DNA of 64,000 nucleotides, from positions 1,984,001 through 2,048,000 of the forward strand of contig NZ_CP065957.1 of NCBI RefSeq assembly GCF_017310505.1, written 5' to 3'. Numbering within the stretch: position 1 is the first letter of the stretch; each line of letters opens with the position of its first letter. Shown in pieces: positions 63,067-64,000 of the stretch. The DNA comes from Methylacidiphilum caldifontis. Lineage in GTDB: Bacteria > Verrucomicrobiota > Verrucomicrobiia > Methylacidiphilales > Methylacidiphilaceae. The notes under the pieces are model-generated. The model did not search any database. It was not told the origin of the DNA and saw only the letters and a program-made list of their open reading frames with translations. Both the position numbers and the translations under genes were made by a program.

Positions 63067-63911
63067 TTTTGTTTAATTAATTGTCGTCGTTCATAAATTT
63101 TTGAGTCAATCAAAAATCGAAACCAAAATGTTTGTAATGTAAAGAAAATTAACCCTTCGATACCGTCTAAAATACCTAATTTAATAATATATCTATAAAA
63201 AAACAATAAATATGGTCTTATAAAAAGAGGTAAACTATTGTATTTTTCCTTCCACCACCTTTTCCTTTCTATTTTATTTCCAAATAATTTTCCCTTGATA
63301 ACATCTTTCTTGTTATTTTTATTTCTTGGTTCAGAAAGAATGTCATCTGCTTCCAAATCTGACCAACGATTGTGACGAATAATAAATTCACTTAAACTAG
63401 TACAAACATTGTCAATGATATATCCTTTTATTTTTATTGTTTTTCCTTCGACAATAAAATGTTGATCATATTTTTTTTCTTCGCATCTTCCGTATCCCGA
63501 ACGAAAAAGACGCAAATGCCATATAGGAGTCATTCCTCCATGTATGATTTTTTTATTAAGGAATATAACTAAACGTTGAATCATTATTCCATGAATGCCT
63601 GATAAATTCTCTTCGGATAAGCTGCTAATGGATTCAATTAAGTCATCAGATAAAAATTCTCCTGAATCTATATGAAATTGCCAATTGTATTTTGTAGCAA
63701 TATTCTTTATTGCCCAATTCCTTTGTTGACTATAAGTTACAAATTCGTGCTGAATAAAATGGATATTGTAAGATTTTAAAATTTTGATAGTATCATCGCT
63801 GCTAAATGAATCAACAGCGTTAATGTCGTCTGATATTTGATAAAGATTAGTAATTGCTTTTTCTAAGTATTGTTCAGAATTATATGTTAATAAAATTACA
63901 GATACTTTCAT
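63063..63911 (-). CDS. Family 2 glycosyltransferase (WaaE/KdtX-like)
   Basis: A 282-residue GT-A enzyme. The N terminus MKVSVILLTYNSEQYLEKAI binds the nucleotide sugar; DAVDSFSSDDT and a YSQQRNWAI segment follow, as in lipopolysaccharide core glycosyltransferases of the WaaE type. The D-x-D equivalent is HIDSGEFLS, less acidic than the usual DADE. The C-terminal part has a GGMTPIWHLRLFRSGYG block and one hydrophobic segment near 225-260. It probably builds surface glycan with the methyltransferase. The start is 90 bases from the window edge. Confidence 0.82.
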   Translation of the reverse strand: MKVSVILLTYNSEQYLEKAITNLYQISDDINAVDSFSSDDTIKILKSYNIHFIQHEFVTYSQQRNWAIKNIATKYNWQFHIDSGEFLSDDLIESISSLSEENLSGIHGIMIQRLVIFLNKKIIHGGMTPIWHLRLFRSGYGRCEEKKYDQHFIVEGKTIKIKGYIIDNVCTSLSEFIIRHNRWSDLEADDILSEPRNKNNKKDVIKGKLFGNKIERKRWWKEKYNSLPLFIRPYLLFFYRYIIKLGILDGIEGLIFFTLQTFWFRFLIDSKIYERRQLIKQK

Positions 63912-64000
63912 TAAAGAAATATATTTAGAAGAAGACTATTTGTTATCTCTCAATAGAGAAAAAGCCCCATGATGAGGGATTAATTGCCGCTTCAATAGAA

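Overview
The window looks like a chromosomal segment of a thermoacidophilic verrucomicrobial methanotroph of the Methylacidiphilum type. The main reason is a pmoCAB operon (40387-43369) whose PmoB lacks the copper-binding histidines of proteobacterial PmoB while PmoC keeps its metal ligands. Moderate-to-low GC, beta-carbonic anhydrase, hydrogenase maturation genes and TonB receptors fit this. The genus assignment is inference from gene content; no rRNA is present.

Layout. 1-6908: zinc/manganese-type ABC transporter (binding protein cut by the window edge), HAD hydrolase, LOG protein, a fused homocysteine methyltransferase/methylene-THF reductase, and an M48 protease. 7075-11723: exported proteins, a thioredoxin-fold protein, a Mut7-C protein, a 33-T tract and three hydrogenase maturation genes. 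12191-17733: two tandem OpgG paralogues, a small protein and OpgH, for periplasmic glucans. 18095-21221: endonuclease V-like protein, GYD protein, LigD-type ligase, Ku and tRNA-Gln. 21451-26702: an AT-rich three-gene operon on the minus strand (winged-helix-like protein, giant AAA + RecB-like nuclease + FtsK fusion, FRG protein) next to the tRNA; it looks like an undescribed defence module. 27025-31527: cupin, pseudokinase-like protein, metal P-type ATPase, DUF1640 protein.

32009-47312 is the centrepiece: a divergent locus for C3 ketone use. On the minus strand are glyoxalase I, a Tat-exported small subunit, a GMC flavoprotein dehydrogenase, GlcD, GlcF and a TonB receptor. On the plus strand are pmoCAB, a PmoD-like membrane protein, PEP synthase and an outer-membrane protein. 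Together they can be read as ketone to hydroxyketone (Pmo), to methylglyoxal (GMC), to D-lactate (glyoxalase), to pyruvate (GlcDF), to PEP (PpsA). As I recall, published work on Methylacidiphilum links the pmoCAB3 operon to acetone oxidation, and this fits. The 250-bp divergent intergenic region carries two consensus sigma-54 promoters facing opposite ways and two inverted repeats between them. About 10 kb away lies an AcoR-like sigma-54 activator (50236-52218).

47423-61190 is a scrap yard: one intact and one frameshifted IS1634-like element plus a third fragment; decayed copies of the TonB receptor, the GMC dehydrogenase and apparently the end of the regulator; a GC-rich broken alpha/beta hydrolase; a coiled-coil protein of nine heptads; a second intact TonB receptor; and beta-carbonic anhydrase. 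It looks like the debris of a second C3 locus. 61407-63911 holds a DUF2971 protein, an FkbM methyltransferase and a family 2 glycosyltransferase in very AT-rich DNA.
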